Positions 1 to 5,262 of a DNA stretch of 5,262 bases are shown in pieces (position 1 is the first letter of the stretch; the number at the start of each line of letters is the position of its first letter). The DNA is from an uncultured Armatimonadota bacterium (GTDB taxonomy: Bacteria > Armatimonadota > Armatimonadia > Armatimonadales > Armatimonadaceae), in the NCBI GenBank assembly GCA_903915615.1, contig CAIWTR010000576.1, positions 1 to 5,262 on the forward strand. The letters run 5' to 3'. Both the position numbers and the translations under genes were made by a program. The notes under the pieces are model-generated. The model was not told where the DNA came from, did no database searches, and worked only from the letters and a program-made list of their open reading frames with translations.

Positions 1-559
1 CCCGGCAGTCCGTATGGGACTCGGCAAGTCCGCACCTGTGGTCAAAATGGCCGTTGGTGCCCGTGTCAAGCTCCTCAATGCAGTCTATTCCCGCTACGAG
101 GCGACTGTCTTTAGTAATGGTGAGTTCACATCCGGGCCAGGCTCTGAGCTCGGCGGAGAGAGTAACCTCTCACGCACAGGCATCGCCACGGACATCGGCG
201 TCACCGGGTCTACAAAGCTCCTCGGTGCGGATTGGTCCGCTGGCTTTGTGACGCAAAACTTTATCAAGCCCGATTTGACATTCCGTGACCAAAACAATGT
301 GTTGATTGATCCATTGGTGCAGACAACAACAGTGGGTGTCGCGATGCGAAAGAGTGGCTTAACGCTCGCCGGCGACATCGCCGACTTTTTTGGACGACAG
401 GATATGCGCCTCGGCGCGGAGCAGCGCTTTGGACCGCTTGCGCTGCGTGCCGGGTATTCGAGCAGCCGTGGATCAACGTATGGCGTTGGTTTGTTTGGCC
501 TCGATGTCGCATTTGGTAAAGGACAGCCACTCGAGCTGGTCAAGTCCATCCGGTTCTAG
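1..559 (+). CDS. C-terminal part of a TraF/PorV-like outer-membrane beta-barrel protein (5' end outside window)
   Basis: The reading frame is open to the left edge (first full codon at base 2) and ends at TAG 557-559, so about 185 residues of a longer protein are present. The ATG at base 14 is probably internal, because the frame is open upstream of it and no ribosome site precedes it. The protein is built of short alternating polar/hydrophobic segments typical of barrel strands. A 'VTQNFIKPDLTF' stretch matches the 'rNlgkPnl' turn of TraF/PorV/FadL-like barrels. Near the end, 'LGAEQRF', 'LALRAGYSS' and 'YGVGLFGLDVAF' follow the usual last strands, and the chain ends in Phe ('SIRF'), the C-terminal aromatic signal used by the BAM machinery. 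It should sit in the outer membrane, but its cargo or role is unknown. Annotation pipelines often call such proteins 'conjugal transfer protein TraF' with no conjugation link, and no transfer gene is seen here. The barrel call is fairly confident; the subfamily is not. Confidence 0.65.
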   Translation, partial: PAVRMGLGKSAPVVKMAVGARVKLLNAVYSRYEATVFSNGEFTSGPGSELGGESNLSRTGIATDIGVTGSTKLLGADWSAGFVTQNFIKPDLTFRDQNNVLIDPLVQTTTVGVAMRKSGLTLAGDIADFFGRQDMRLGAEQRFGPLALRAGYSSSRGSTYGVGLFGLDVAFGKGQPLELVKSIRF

Positions 560-588
560 TTTCATCGTCTAGGACATTTTTAGATTGC

Positions 589-619
589 AATGCGGCTCCA
601 ATCAATGGGGCCGCATTTT
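589..619 (+). terminator. Intrinsic terminator after the outer-membrane protein gene
   Basis: An inverted repeat pairs 589-599 (AATGCGGCTCC) with 607-617 (GGGGCCGCATT), with one T-G wobble and a 7-base loop, followed by two more T (the T run is 616-619). The stem can be lengthened by pairing 586-588 with 620-622 across a two-base bulge. It starts 29 bases after the stop codon. The U-tract is short, so termination may be incomplete. Confidence 0.7.
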
Positions 620-635
620 GCATTTGCCCTGTGAG

Positions 636-664
636 TCGAAAGGTCATGCATCGTCGGCTATGAT
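636..664 (+). promoter_or_regulatory. Candidate sigma70-type promoter for the propeller gene
   Basis: TCGAAA at 636-641 (4 of 6 matches to TTGACA) is separated by exactly 17 bases from TATGAT at 659-664 (5 of 6 matches to TATAAT). Transcription would start near 670-672, leaving a leader of about 30 bases before the ATG at 700. The position fits, since it lies between the upstream terminator and the ribosome site. It is a consensus match only, and sigma-factor preferences of this organism are unknown. Confidence 0.4.
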
Positions 665-684
665 GTCACATCAATCGCTGTGAC
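665..684. promoter_or_regulatory. Inverted repeat GTCACA-N8-TGTGAC, possible operator
   Basis: Two perfect 6-base arms (665-670 and 679-684) flank an 8-base spacer. They lie directly after the candidate -10 box and end one base before the Shine-Dalgarno. A repressor bound here would cover the predicted transcription start. If the true start is further upstream, the same bases could form a leader hairpin next to the ribosome site. The arms are in the opposite order to a CRP/FNR-type TGTGA-N6-TCACA site. Confidence 0.35.
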
Positions 685-685
685 G

Positions 686-691
686 AAGGAG
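686..691 (+). promoter_or_regulatory. Shine-Dalgarno of the propeller gene
   Basis: AAGGAG lies 8 bases upstream of the ATG at 700. Reading upstream in the same frame gives a stop (TGA 661-663) with no ATG, GTG or TTG in between, so the start at 700 is well fixed. Confidence 0.8.
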
Positions 692-699
692 TCTCAAAC

Positions 700-2172
700 A
701 TGGCTGAGTGGCCGCAGGCTGGTGGACCAGATGGAAGCTGGATGACGAAGGAGCGCGCACCGCATCGCTGGAGCGTAGCGGAAAATCGCAATATTCTCTT
801 CAAGACCGAGCTTCCTGAGACAGGGCAATCTGGCATCGCCAAATATGGTGACCGCCTCTACTTCACCACCATGGAGCCACTTCGGAATGCACGCGCGCGC
901 AAGGATGGCGGAAACATCGTTGGGCATGCAGCAGATGCAAGCACTGGCGAGATTCTATGGTCCGTCGACCTGCCTGCGAAGGAAGAGAGCCCATATGCGT
1001 ATGGCTTTTCGGATTCCAGTACTCCTACTCCGGTCACCAATGGAACACATGTCTGGTTTACCAACTCGAGTGGTCATATTGTTTGCTGTACGGCGGATGG
1101 TAGCGTTGTCTGGCGCCGAACCTGGGATCCGACGACGGGGCGGCCGTTCAATAAGCAATATGAACCCATCCTTCACGGAAACACACTGGTCTCCGTAGAA
1201 CCGCGCGATCTGCGCGATCCACGCCGCCAAGCGGATGCCTGGAACCACATCCGCGGTATCGATGCCAAAACGGGTAAGACACTGTGGGTCTCCGATGATG
1301 GCCTAACCCACTACAACACCCCTGTACTTGGTAAGACGCACAACGGGACGCCCGCTGTGATGATCGGTCGTGGTGGGCATCACGATGTCCCCGAGGGGCC
1401 AAGCGGTCTCTCTCTGGTGTCTCTAGCCAAAGGCTCCGAAGGCAAGACGCTGTGGAAAGCAGACATCCCGGGTAAAGCCCTCTACAACATGCACTGGAAC
1501 CGTGACCGTGCCTACTGGCTCGATGAAGACACAGGAACACACCGTGTTCTCGACAGTCGAACAGGTAAGGAAGTCGCCGTTCACAAACTCGGTGAGAATG
1601 CAACCGTTCGGAGCTACGACAAAGCATCTAAGCGGTATGTGACCGAGCAAAATGTAAACATCAAGGCAAAGGGCTTCCGGGTCTTCCCAGCCTGGTTCTC
1701 TAACATCGTGGTCGGAGACTGGCACTGGTTCCTCTGCTTTAGCTCGGTCCGTGCCGAGTATGGCGGTGGTCCCGTGGGTCCGCTTTATTCCGTCGGGCGT
1801 GTCAATACAAAAACCGGCGCGACAGAATACCTCGAGCTGCCAACCGCTCCAGGCGTGTACGGTACCAATGTCGAAGCGCGAACCATCAACAGCCGCGGCA
1901 TCGATGTCGCATCGGATACGCGTTCCAAGCGGGATGGCTGGTATTGGTGCTTCATCGGCAGCCCTGTGGTTGCAGGTGGCGCCATTTACTGGACGATGAT
2001 GAATGGCACAACGTATGTCCTCAATGGGAATGTGCGTACCCTGGATGAGCGGGCAATTCTTGGCGTGAACGACCTCGGCCCCGTTGGTGGGACGTGGAGT
2101 CTGAATACACCGACGCCAGTGGATGGCAAGCTCTACCACCGGACGATGACACAGCTCATTTGTATTGGCTGA
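700..2172 (+). CDS. PQQ-like beta-propeller repeat protein, apparently cytoplasmic
   Basis: A complete 490-residue protein with PQQ/quinoprotein-like propeller repeats. Blade motifs of the 'D..TG..LW' type occur at residues 79-87 (DASTGEILW), 132-138 (ADGSVVW), 188-196 (DAKTGKTLW), 248-252 (GKTLW), 285-292 (DSRTGKEV) and 369-376 (NTKTGATE). Two 'TPTPV..G' strands (108-115 and 470-476) mark the first and last blades. The chain closes with 'QLICIG', the usual end of this family ('HLYCIG'-type), which suggests an intact closed ring of about seven or eight blades. The opening 'WPQAGGPDGSW' resembles the mature start of related secreted proteins ('WPQWRGPNRDG'-like), yet nothing precedes it: there is no signal peptide, lipobox or membrane segment. 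No substrate or enzyme activity can be assigned; the fold usually serves as a scaffold or binding platform. The gene appears monocistronic, with its own promoter region and a terminator 23 bases after the stop. A true PQQ dehydrogenase is unlikely because no cytochrome domain or clear Ca/PQQ site is seen. Confidence 0.85.
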   Translation: MAEWPQAGGPDGSWMTKERAPHRWSVAENRNILFKTELPETGQSGIAKYGDRLYFTTMEPLRNARARKDGGNIVGHAADASTGEILWSVDLPAKEESPYAYGFSDSSTPTPVTNGTHVWFTNSSGHIVCCTADGSVVWRRTWDPTTGRPFNKQYEPILHGNTLVSVEPRDLRDPRRQADAWNHIRGIDAKTGKTLWVSDDGLTHYNTPVLGKTHNGTPAVMIGRGGHHDVPEGPSGLSLVSLAKGSEGKTLWKADIPGKALYNMHWNRDRAYWLDEDTGTHRVLDSRTGKEVAVHKLGENATVRSYDKASKRYVTEQNVNIKAKGFRVFPAWFSNIVVGDWHWFLCFSSVRAEYGGGPVGPLYSVGRVNTKTGATEYLELPTAPGVYGTNVEARTINSRGIDVASDTRSKRDGWYWCFIGSPVVAGGAIYWTMMNGTTYVLNGNVRTLDERAILGVNDLGPVGGTWSLNTPTPVDGKLYHRTMTQLICIG

Positions 2173-2194
2173 TCAGCTGTCTGCAGTAAAAAGT

Positions 2195-2226
2195 AACCCC
2201 GGCATCCATAGGGAAGCCGGGGTTTT
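2195..2226. terminator. Bidirectional intrinsic terminator between convergent genes
   Basis: A perfect 9-bp stem pairs AACCCCGGC (2195-2203) with GCCGGGGTT (2216-2224) around a 12-base loop. On the plus strand the T run 2223-2226, then CGTTTTC, follows the stem. On the minus strand the A run 2188-2192 gives five U two bases after the stem. It can therefore end both the propeller gene (stop at 2172) and the ABC operon (last stop at 2250). The loop can itself pair TCC (2205-2207) with GGA (2212-2214). Confidence 0.9.
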
Positions 2227-2249
2227 CGTTTTCGATTGAGCGCTCTCGT

Positions 2250-3056
2250 TTAACTGGCTTCTTCCTTCGGGCTGTACTCACGCACACTGAAAAAGTACAG
2301 GCTGAGCCCAAGGCATACCAGCGTGATAATTGGGATGGCAAACCAGGCGGTGATCGGTGGAATAGACACCGGGTTGAATGCCATCAGAATTTCGGAGATG
2401 TCACCGCCGCCGCCACCGCCGGTTTCGGTCGTTGATTCGGCCGTTTCCTGAAGGTGTGGTGCAAGTGTGCGGAGATAGGCCATGATTGACCAGCGGCTAA
2501 AGCCACCGGGCAGGGATGGTACCCAGCTCTCCCAACCGAATGCAAACAACAACCCATATGAGAGAGGCTTGCTGAGCAGAGTGGCGAGCAAGAGGAACAG
2601 TGCTCCATAAGCTGCTGCACCGAGTGGGATGATCTTGATGTCACTCATCAAAGGAACACCCGACAGCTTCGTACCGAACATCGCCAGTGCAAGCAGCACC
2701 TCACTGATGCTCACCGTTACCGTGATTGCCAGCCAGGCCCCGAGGTACTTTGCAAGCAGAATGCGCCAGCGAGGAATGGGGCGTGTGAGCAAGTAGACAA
2801 TGGTTCTGCCTTCGAGCTCTTGGCTCAGAACACCTGTGCCGTAGATAACGGACAGAATCGTCAGGATAAATCCGAAGACCAATCCTGCCGCTAGCGTGTT
2901 ATAGGACTCCAGCGCTTCGAAGCGTTCTCCAGCAGCGGATTTCCAAATGAGTCCGATGATGGCCGGGAGGACCATCAGGAACAGCGCCACAAAAATCCGA
3001 CGGCTGCTCAGGACATCCTTGAGCGCATTAAGAAAGAGGCGAAAATCGGCTGTCAT
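2250..3056 (-). CDS. ABC-2 type transporter permease, 268 aa (last gene of operon)
   Basis: Integral inner-membrane subunit of an ABC-2 exporter, with about six predicted helices near residues 21-38, 55-77, 105-127, 142-162, 165-178 and 236-256. Between helices 2 and 3, residues 78-106 hold the family's cytoplasmic coupling region: an acidic 'SQELEGRT', then 'LLTRPIPRWRILLAKYLG', matching the 'E.e.gTl..LLsrPisR...l.gKylg' pattern. This contacts the ATPase. Helices 5 and 6 are joined by a loop of about 57 residues, predicted to be outside, with six consecutive Gly (213-218). The start ATG (3056-3054) overlaps the stop of the upstream ATPase as ATGA, and its only ribosome site is a weak GGTGAG very close to the ATG, so translation probably depends on coupling to the ATPase. 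It most likely works with the ATPase at 3053-3988 and perhaps the permease at 3985-4992. Substrate unknown; family call secure. Confidence 0.9.
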   Translation of the reverse strand: MTADFRLFLNALKDVLSSRRIFVALFLMVLPAIIGLIWKSAAGERFEALESYNTLAAGLVFGFILTILSVIYGTGVLSQELEGRTIVYLLTRPIPRWRILLAKYLGAWLAITVTVSISEVLLALAMFGTKLSGVPLMSDIKIIPLGAAAYGALFLLLATLLSKPLSYGLLFAFGWESWVPSLPGGFSRWSIMAYLRTLAPHLQETAESTTETGGGGGGDISEILMAFNPVSIPPITAWFAIPIITLVCLGLSLYFFSVREYSPKEEAS

Positions 3057-3988
3057 GCGCTCACCAGATAGCGGAAGACCGCTTCCAAATTATTGTCAGG
3101 TGCCTGGAAGACATCCACTTCAAAGCCACCATCCAAAATGATGTCCGCCAGGTTGCTGTAGAACTTTTCCGGTTGCGCCGTCTCAACTTCCACCACGCGG
3201 TGGTTGTCTTGTGGCATCCGGGCACTGATCACTGTGTCATCGAGCAGCAATGCACCGGCTAGCTTCCGCGGATTATCTGTCGTCAGCGTGATGCGGTGCG
3301 GGTGTGAGTCAATCTGTTTCCGAATGTCCCTGATACCGCCCTGCGCGAGGAGGCGCCCTTTGTACATCACCAGAATACGGTCTGTGATCTGCTCAACCTC
3401 GTAGAGAATGTGGCTGCTGATCAGCACACACATCCCTTCCTCAGCAAACTGCTGGTAAAGATTCACCATGTCCCGCCGGCCAAGAGGGTCAAGGCCATTG
3501 AGAGGTTCATCCAGGACGAGGACCTTTGGGTCATGCACAATCGCCTGTGCGACCTTGATACGCTGGCGCATCCCCTTGGAGTAGCCACCTAGCTTGCGGT
3601 CACAGCGGTCGGACATCCCAACCCGGTCGATGCTGTTTTGTACCCGCTGGGTTTTGTCCTGGCCCTTGTAGCCGCTGAGAGTTGCCATGAGCTCGACAAA
3701 CTGCCGCCCGGTCATGTCCTCGTAGAAGTTATCAATTTCCGGACAGTACCCAAGGTTACGTGCAACGCGCGGATTAGAAAATGGTTGCTCACCAAGGACT
3801 GCAATTCCGCCCGTTGTTGGCTTTATTTGGCCAGTGACGAGCTTTAGCATCGTGGACTTCCCCGCACCGTTTGGCCCGAGGAGTGCTGTTAAACCCTTAG
3901 GAATGGTAAAGGACACATCATTGAGGCCAATGACCTGGCCGTACCAGCGTGAGACGTGTTCGAAGTGGATGGTATTGTCGACGTTCAT
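3053..3988 (-). CDS. ABC transporter ATP-binding protein, 311 aa
   Basis: Cytoplasmic ATPase subunit of an ABC-2 exporter, with every core motif in order: Walker A GPNGAGKST (38-46), a Q-loop region 'GYCPEIDNF' (80-88) with Glu84 where Gln is usual, signature 'YSKGMRQRI' (136-144, replacing LSGGQ), Walker B 'VLVLDEP' (156-162) with catalytic Glu161, D-loop 'GLDP' (165-168), and switch His193 in 'SSHIL'. Residues from about 215 form the C-terminal regulatory domain seen in CcmA/NosF/GldA-type ATPases, ending in 'NLEAVFRYLVSA', a version of the 'SLEdvF..l' tail. Length is normal. The start (ATG 3988-3986) overlaps the upstream permease stop as ATGA and has GGAGG 10 bases before it; the stop overlaps the next permease in the same way. 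It should drive export by one or both neighbouring permeases. The resemblance to NosF or GldA is at family level only and does not indicate copper-enzyme or gliding functions. Confidence 0.95.
   Translation of the reverse strand: MNVDNTIHFEHVSRWYGQVIGLNDVSFTIPKGLTALLGPNGAGKSTMLKLVTGQIKPTTGGIAVLGEQPFSNPRVARNLGYCPEIDNFYEDMTGRQFVELMATLSGYKGQDKTQRVQNSIDRVGMSDRCDRKLGGYSKGMRQRIKVAQAIVHDPKVLVLDEPLNGLDPLGRRDMVNLYQQFAEEGMCVLISSHILYEVEQITDRILVMYKGRLLAQGGIRDIRKQIDSHPHRITLTTDNPRKLAGALLLDDTVISARMPQDNHRVVEVETAQPEKFYSNLADIILDGGFEVDVFQAPDNNLEAVFRYLVSA
3060..3065 (-). promoter_or_regulatory. Weak, close-set ribosome site of the 268-aa permease
   Basis: Read on the minus strand, GGTGAG (3065-3060) ends only 3 bases before the ATG at 3056. 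This is a poorer match and much tighter spacing than the GGAGG sites of the two genes upstream. Together with the ATGA overlap it points to reinitiation by ribosomes finishing the ATPase gene. Confidence 0.4.
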
Positions 3989-4992
3989 CCTGAAACGACC
4001 TCCACTGCGCGGATTTTAGCCCGTGCGATGCCAATGGGCAGGATTATCATCAGGAGCCCAATGCCAACCAGTGGCATCGGATACGGTGACTGTAATCGCT
4101 TACGCAGCTTTTTCGGGCCACCAGCCATCACCTTCTTGGGGTCAACATCGAGCAGCTCCATTGAGAGGCCATCCGCGACGCCGCGCACCGAGATATGTTG
4201 CACCGTGATCGCCCGACGCACCACGGCTTTGCCAGCACCGAGGTCCTGATCAAGCGTTGCATTACGGAACATCAGGAAGCCAGCTGTGTTGGAGACAGTC
4301 AGCAAAATGAAGGTGAATGCTGCAAACAGCGAGCCGGCGAGGCGGGCATTTTTTGTACACGCCGAAAAGCCGATCATGAGGCTGGTGTTGAGCACTGGGC
4401 TGATTAGGGATGCCCCTAGCAGCTTTGCCCAGAGCCAAGGCTCTTGTTTGAAAAAGCCTTCATCGGCGTAAGTGGTTGCATAGAACACCCAGAGGAGAAT
4501 TGTCGGCAAGACGACCAAGCCTGCCAGCAACATGAAGACTCCCATCCATTTGCCGAGGAGGTAGTCGCCTTTGGTGATGGGCTTAGACAGGTAGACGAGA
4601 AGTGCATTTGCGCGGTTGTCGGCGGCGATGCTTCCGCTGCCAACAATCAGTGCGGCAATTGTTACGAGGAGGCTGGTAGCGGAAATAGCTTGGTAAGCAG
4701 TCGTGCCATAGGACATCAGCTTTTGAGGAGCATCCCCAGCAGCGCCACCGCCGCCAATCCGTGCAGCCACATTGTTCGAGAAGAAGAACAGAAGGGCCTG
4801 AAACAGAAAAATCAAAACGATGAGTCCGCCGTTGATCCAGAACCCTGGCTTCTTGAGGTTTGTGCGCAAAACGGAGAGCGCGACAACCCACCAGCGGAAG
4901 GTATGGCTGGTGATGGGGCCATCGTAGTTGCGGTAAGTGAGGTCGGCGATTGGGCTGTTGACCGTTGGTTCCTGCACATTGGGCTGACTCAT
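3985..4992 (-). CDS. ABC-2 type transporter permease, 335 aa
   Basis: Inner-membrane permease with a hydrophilic N-terminal tail of about 50 residues that contains 'DLTYRNYDGP' (17-26), a block I associate with ABC-2 permeases of Planctomycetota/Armatimonadota type. About six helices are predicted near residues 51-71, 100-120, 149-171, 188-209, 218-240 and 305-325. Residues 119-148 between helices 2 and 3 hold the coupling segment, with 'GSIAADNRANALLVYLSKPI' then 'KGDYLLGKW', equivalent to the 'E.e.gTl..LlskPisr...l.GK' region. The loop after helix 1 has four consecutive Gly (80-83). The segment 242-304 between helices 5 and 6 is long and rich in Lys/Arg near its end (KK 286-287, KKLRKR 294-299). 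The start ATG (4992-4990) overlaps the stop of the preceding ATPase as ATGA, with GGAGG 10 bases upstream. It probably pairs with that ATPase; whether it also joins the downstream ATPase/permease in one complex is open. It differs from the 268-aa permease in length and sequence, so it is not a recent duplicate. Confidence 0.9.
   Translation of the reverse strand: MSQPNVQEPTVNSPIADLTYRNYDGPITSHTFRWWVVALSVLRTNLKKPGFWINGGLIVLIFLFQALLFFFSNNVAARIGGGGAAGDAPQKLMSYGTTAYQAISATSLLVTIAALIVGSGSIAADNRANALLVYLSKPITKGDYLLGKWMGVFMLLAGLVVLPTILLWVFYATTYADEGFFKQEPWLWAKLLGASLISPVLNTSLMIGFSACTKNARLAGSLFAAFTFILLTVSNTAGFLMFRNATLDQDLGAGKAVVRRAITVQHISVRGVADGLSMELLDVDPKKVMAGGPKKLRKRLQSPYPMPLVGIGLLMIILPIGIARAKIRAVEVVSG
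3999..4003 (-). promoter_or_regulatory. Shine-Dalgarno of the 311-aa ATPase, inside the upstream permease gene
   Basis: On the minus strand GGAGG (4003-3999) stands 10 bases before the ATG at 3988 and lies within the last codons of the 335-aa permease. It supports the chosen start and allows initiation in addition to coupling. Confidence 0.65.
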
Positions 4993-5262
4993 TGGTCGAT
5001 CGCCTCCATAAAGACATCCTCAAGGCTACGTTGCGCCGGAGCAAAACCACGGACCTGGGCTCCTGAGAGCTTAGCTGCCCGGAAGACAAGCGTTCCAAAG
5101 CCCTTTGTGCCATCCGCAAATGCCACACGAACACGATTGCCTTTGATCTCGCCCACGGTTCCGCCAAGGGCGGTGATGGACTCGCCGAATGCCGCTGACC
5201 GTTCTGCAAGCTCAACATCTACGGTGCAGCCGGTTGTACTACGCAAGGCATCGATGGGTCCC
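4989..5262 (-). CDS. ABC transporter ATP-binding protein, C-terminal end only (5' end outside window)
   Basis: The frame runs open from the right edge to a TGA at 4991-4989, giving about 91 residues. A TTG codon at 5246 could be read as a start, but the frame continues through it to the edge ('GPIDALRST...'), so it is an internal Leu. The tail 'RSLEDVFMEAIDQ' is the C-terminal 'SLEdvFl.l' motif of ABC-2-type ATPases. The preceding stretch ('GEIKGNRVRVAFADGTKGFGTLVFRAAKLSGAQVRGF', written here only as its two ends: GEIKGNRV and GAQVRGF) has the short beta-strand pattern of the regulatory domain that follows the nucleotide-binding core. Walker and signature motifs would lie beyond the edge and cannot be judged. 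Its stop overlaps the start of the 335-aa permease as ATGA, so the two are likely partners. The overall family call rests on the tail motif plus context. Confidence 0.85.
   Translation of the reverse strand, partial: GPIDALRSTTGCTVDVELAERSAAFGESITALGGTVGEIKGNRVRVAFADGTKGFGTLVFRAAKLSGAQVRGFAPAQRSLEDVFMEAIDQ
5003..5007 (-). promoter_or_regulatory. Shine-Dalgarno of the 335-aa permease, inside the upstream ATPase gene
   Basis: On the minus strand GGAGG (5007-5003) stands 10 bases before the ATG at 4992, the same motif and spacing as at the next gene start (3988). It lies within the codons for the last residues of the upstream ATPase and fixes the permease start. Confidence 0.65.

Noticed and set aside
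14..16. ATG at base 14 as the start of the outer-membrane protein gene
   Set aside because: The frame is open back to the window edge, there is no ribosome site before it, and the remaining protein would be too short for a full barrel of this family.
1..559. Conjugation (plasmid transfer) gene cluster suggested by TraF-like similarity
   Set aside because: No other transfer gene is present, and this barrel family is widely mislabelled as conjugal transfer protein.
618..623. TTGCAT as a -35 box
   Set aside because: No -10-like hexamer lies 16-18 bases downstream, and it overlaps the terminator tail. TCGAAA-N17-TATGAT is a better pair.
665..684. CRP/FNR-type binding site
   Set aside because: The arms are in the reverse order (GTCACA...TGTGAC) with an 8-base spacer, not TGTGA-N6-TCACA.
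1084..1089. Adjacent cysteines (residues 129-130) in the propeller protein, as in the vicinal disulfide of methanol dehydrogenase
   Set aside because: They sit in a blade strand where relatives commonly have one Cys followed by an aromatic residue. No other quinoprotein active-site features are seen and the protein appears cytoplasmic.
1423..2139. 238-codon open frame antisense to the propeller gene
   Set aside because: The translation is rich in Cys, His and Arg with no recognisable domain, and it lies opposite a convincing gene. It looks like a shadow frame.
4583..5218. 211-codon minus-strand frame overlapping the first ATPase and permease
   Set aside because: It overlaps the well-supported permease and ATPase ends in another frame, and its composition (many Arg, Ser, Gln) is that of a shadow frame.
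5244..5246. TTG as start of a small 85-residue protein at the right edge
   Set aside because: The frame continues upstream to the edge, and the sequence is the C-terminal tail of an ABC ATPase; the TTG is an internal Leu codon.

Overview
The window looks like chromosomal DNA of a diderm (Gram-negative-type) bacterium of moderate GC. The outer-membrane barrel end at the left edge supports a diderm. The style of the propeller gene and of the permeases (an N-terminal 'LTYRNYDGP' block) resembles Planctomycetota, Verrucomicrobiota or Armatimonadota more than Proteobacteria. That placement is from memory of family style, not from a search, and is only tentative. No tRNA, rRNA, CRISPR array, insertion sequence or attachment site was seen.

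Layout, left to right. Bases 1-559 (+) are the C-terminal end of a TraF/PorV-like outer-membrane beta-barrel protein ending in Phe, followed by an intrinsic terminator (589-619). A 140-base gap then carries a plausible sigma70-type promoter (636-664), a 6-bp inverted repeat (665-684) just past the -10 box, and a Shine-Dalgarno (686-691) for the next gene. Bases 700-2172 (+) encode a complete 490-residue PQQ-like beta-propeller protein with no signal peptide. A strong hairpin (2195-2224), with U-tracts usable in both directions, separates it from the convergent cluster on the minus strand.

Bases 5262-2250 (-) are an operon read right to left: ABC ATPase (C-terminal end only), ABC-2 permease (335 aa), ABC ATPase (311 aa), ABC-2 permease (268 aa). 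Every junction is an ATGA stop/start overlap, so the four proteins are probably translationally coupled and made together. They encode either one heteromeric ABC-2 exporter with two different ATPases and two different permeases, or two tandem ATPase-permease pairs. The substrate cannot be read from the sequence. Its promoter and the first ATPase's nucleotide-binding core lie beyond the right edge.

The plus-strand genes and the minus-strand operon are convergent and share only the terminator, so no functional link between them is shown. I see no clear evidence of an undescribed system. The points most worth a second look are the coupled ATPase-permease-ATPase-permease array, the operator-like repeat, and the apparently cytoplasmic propeller.
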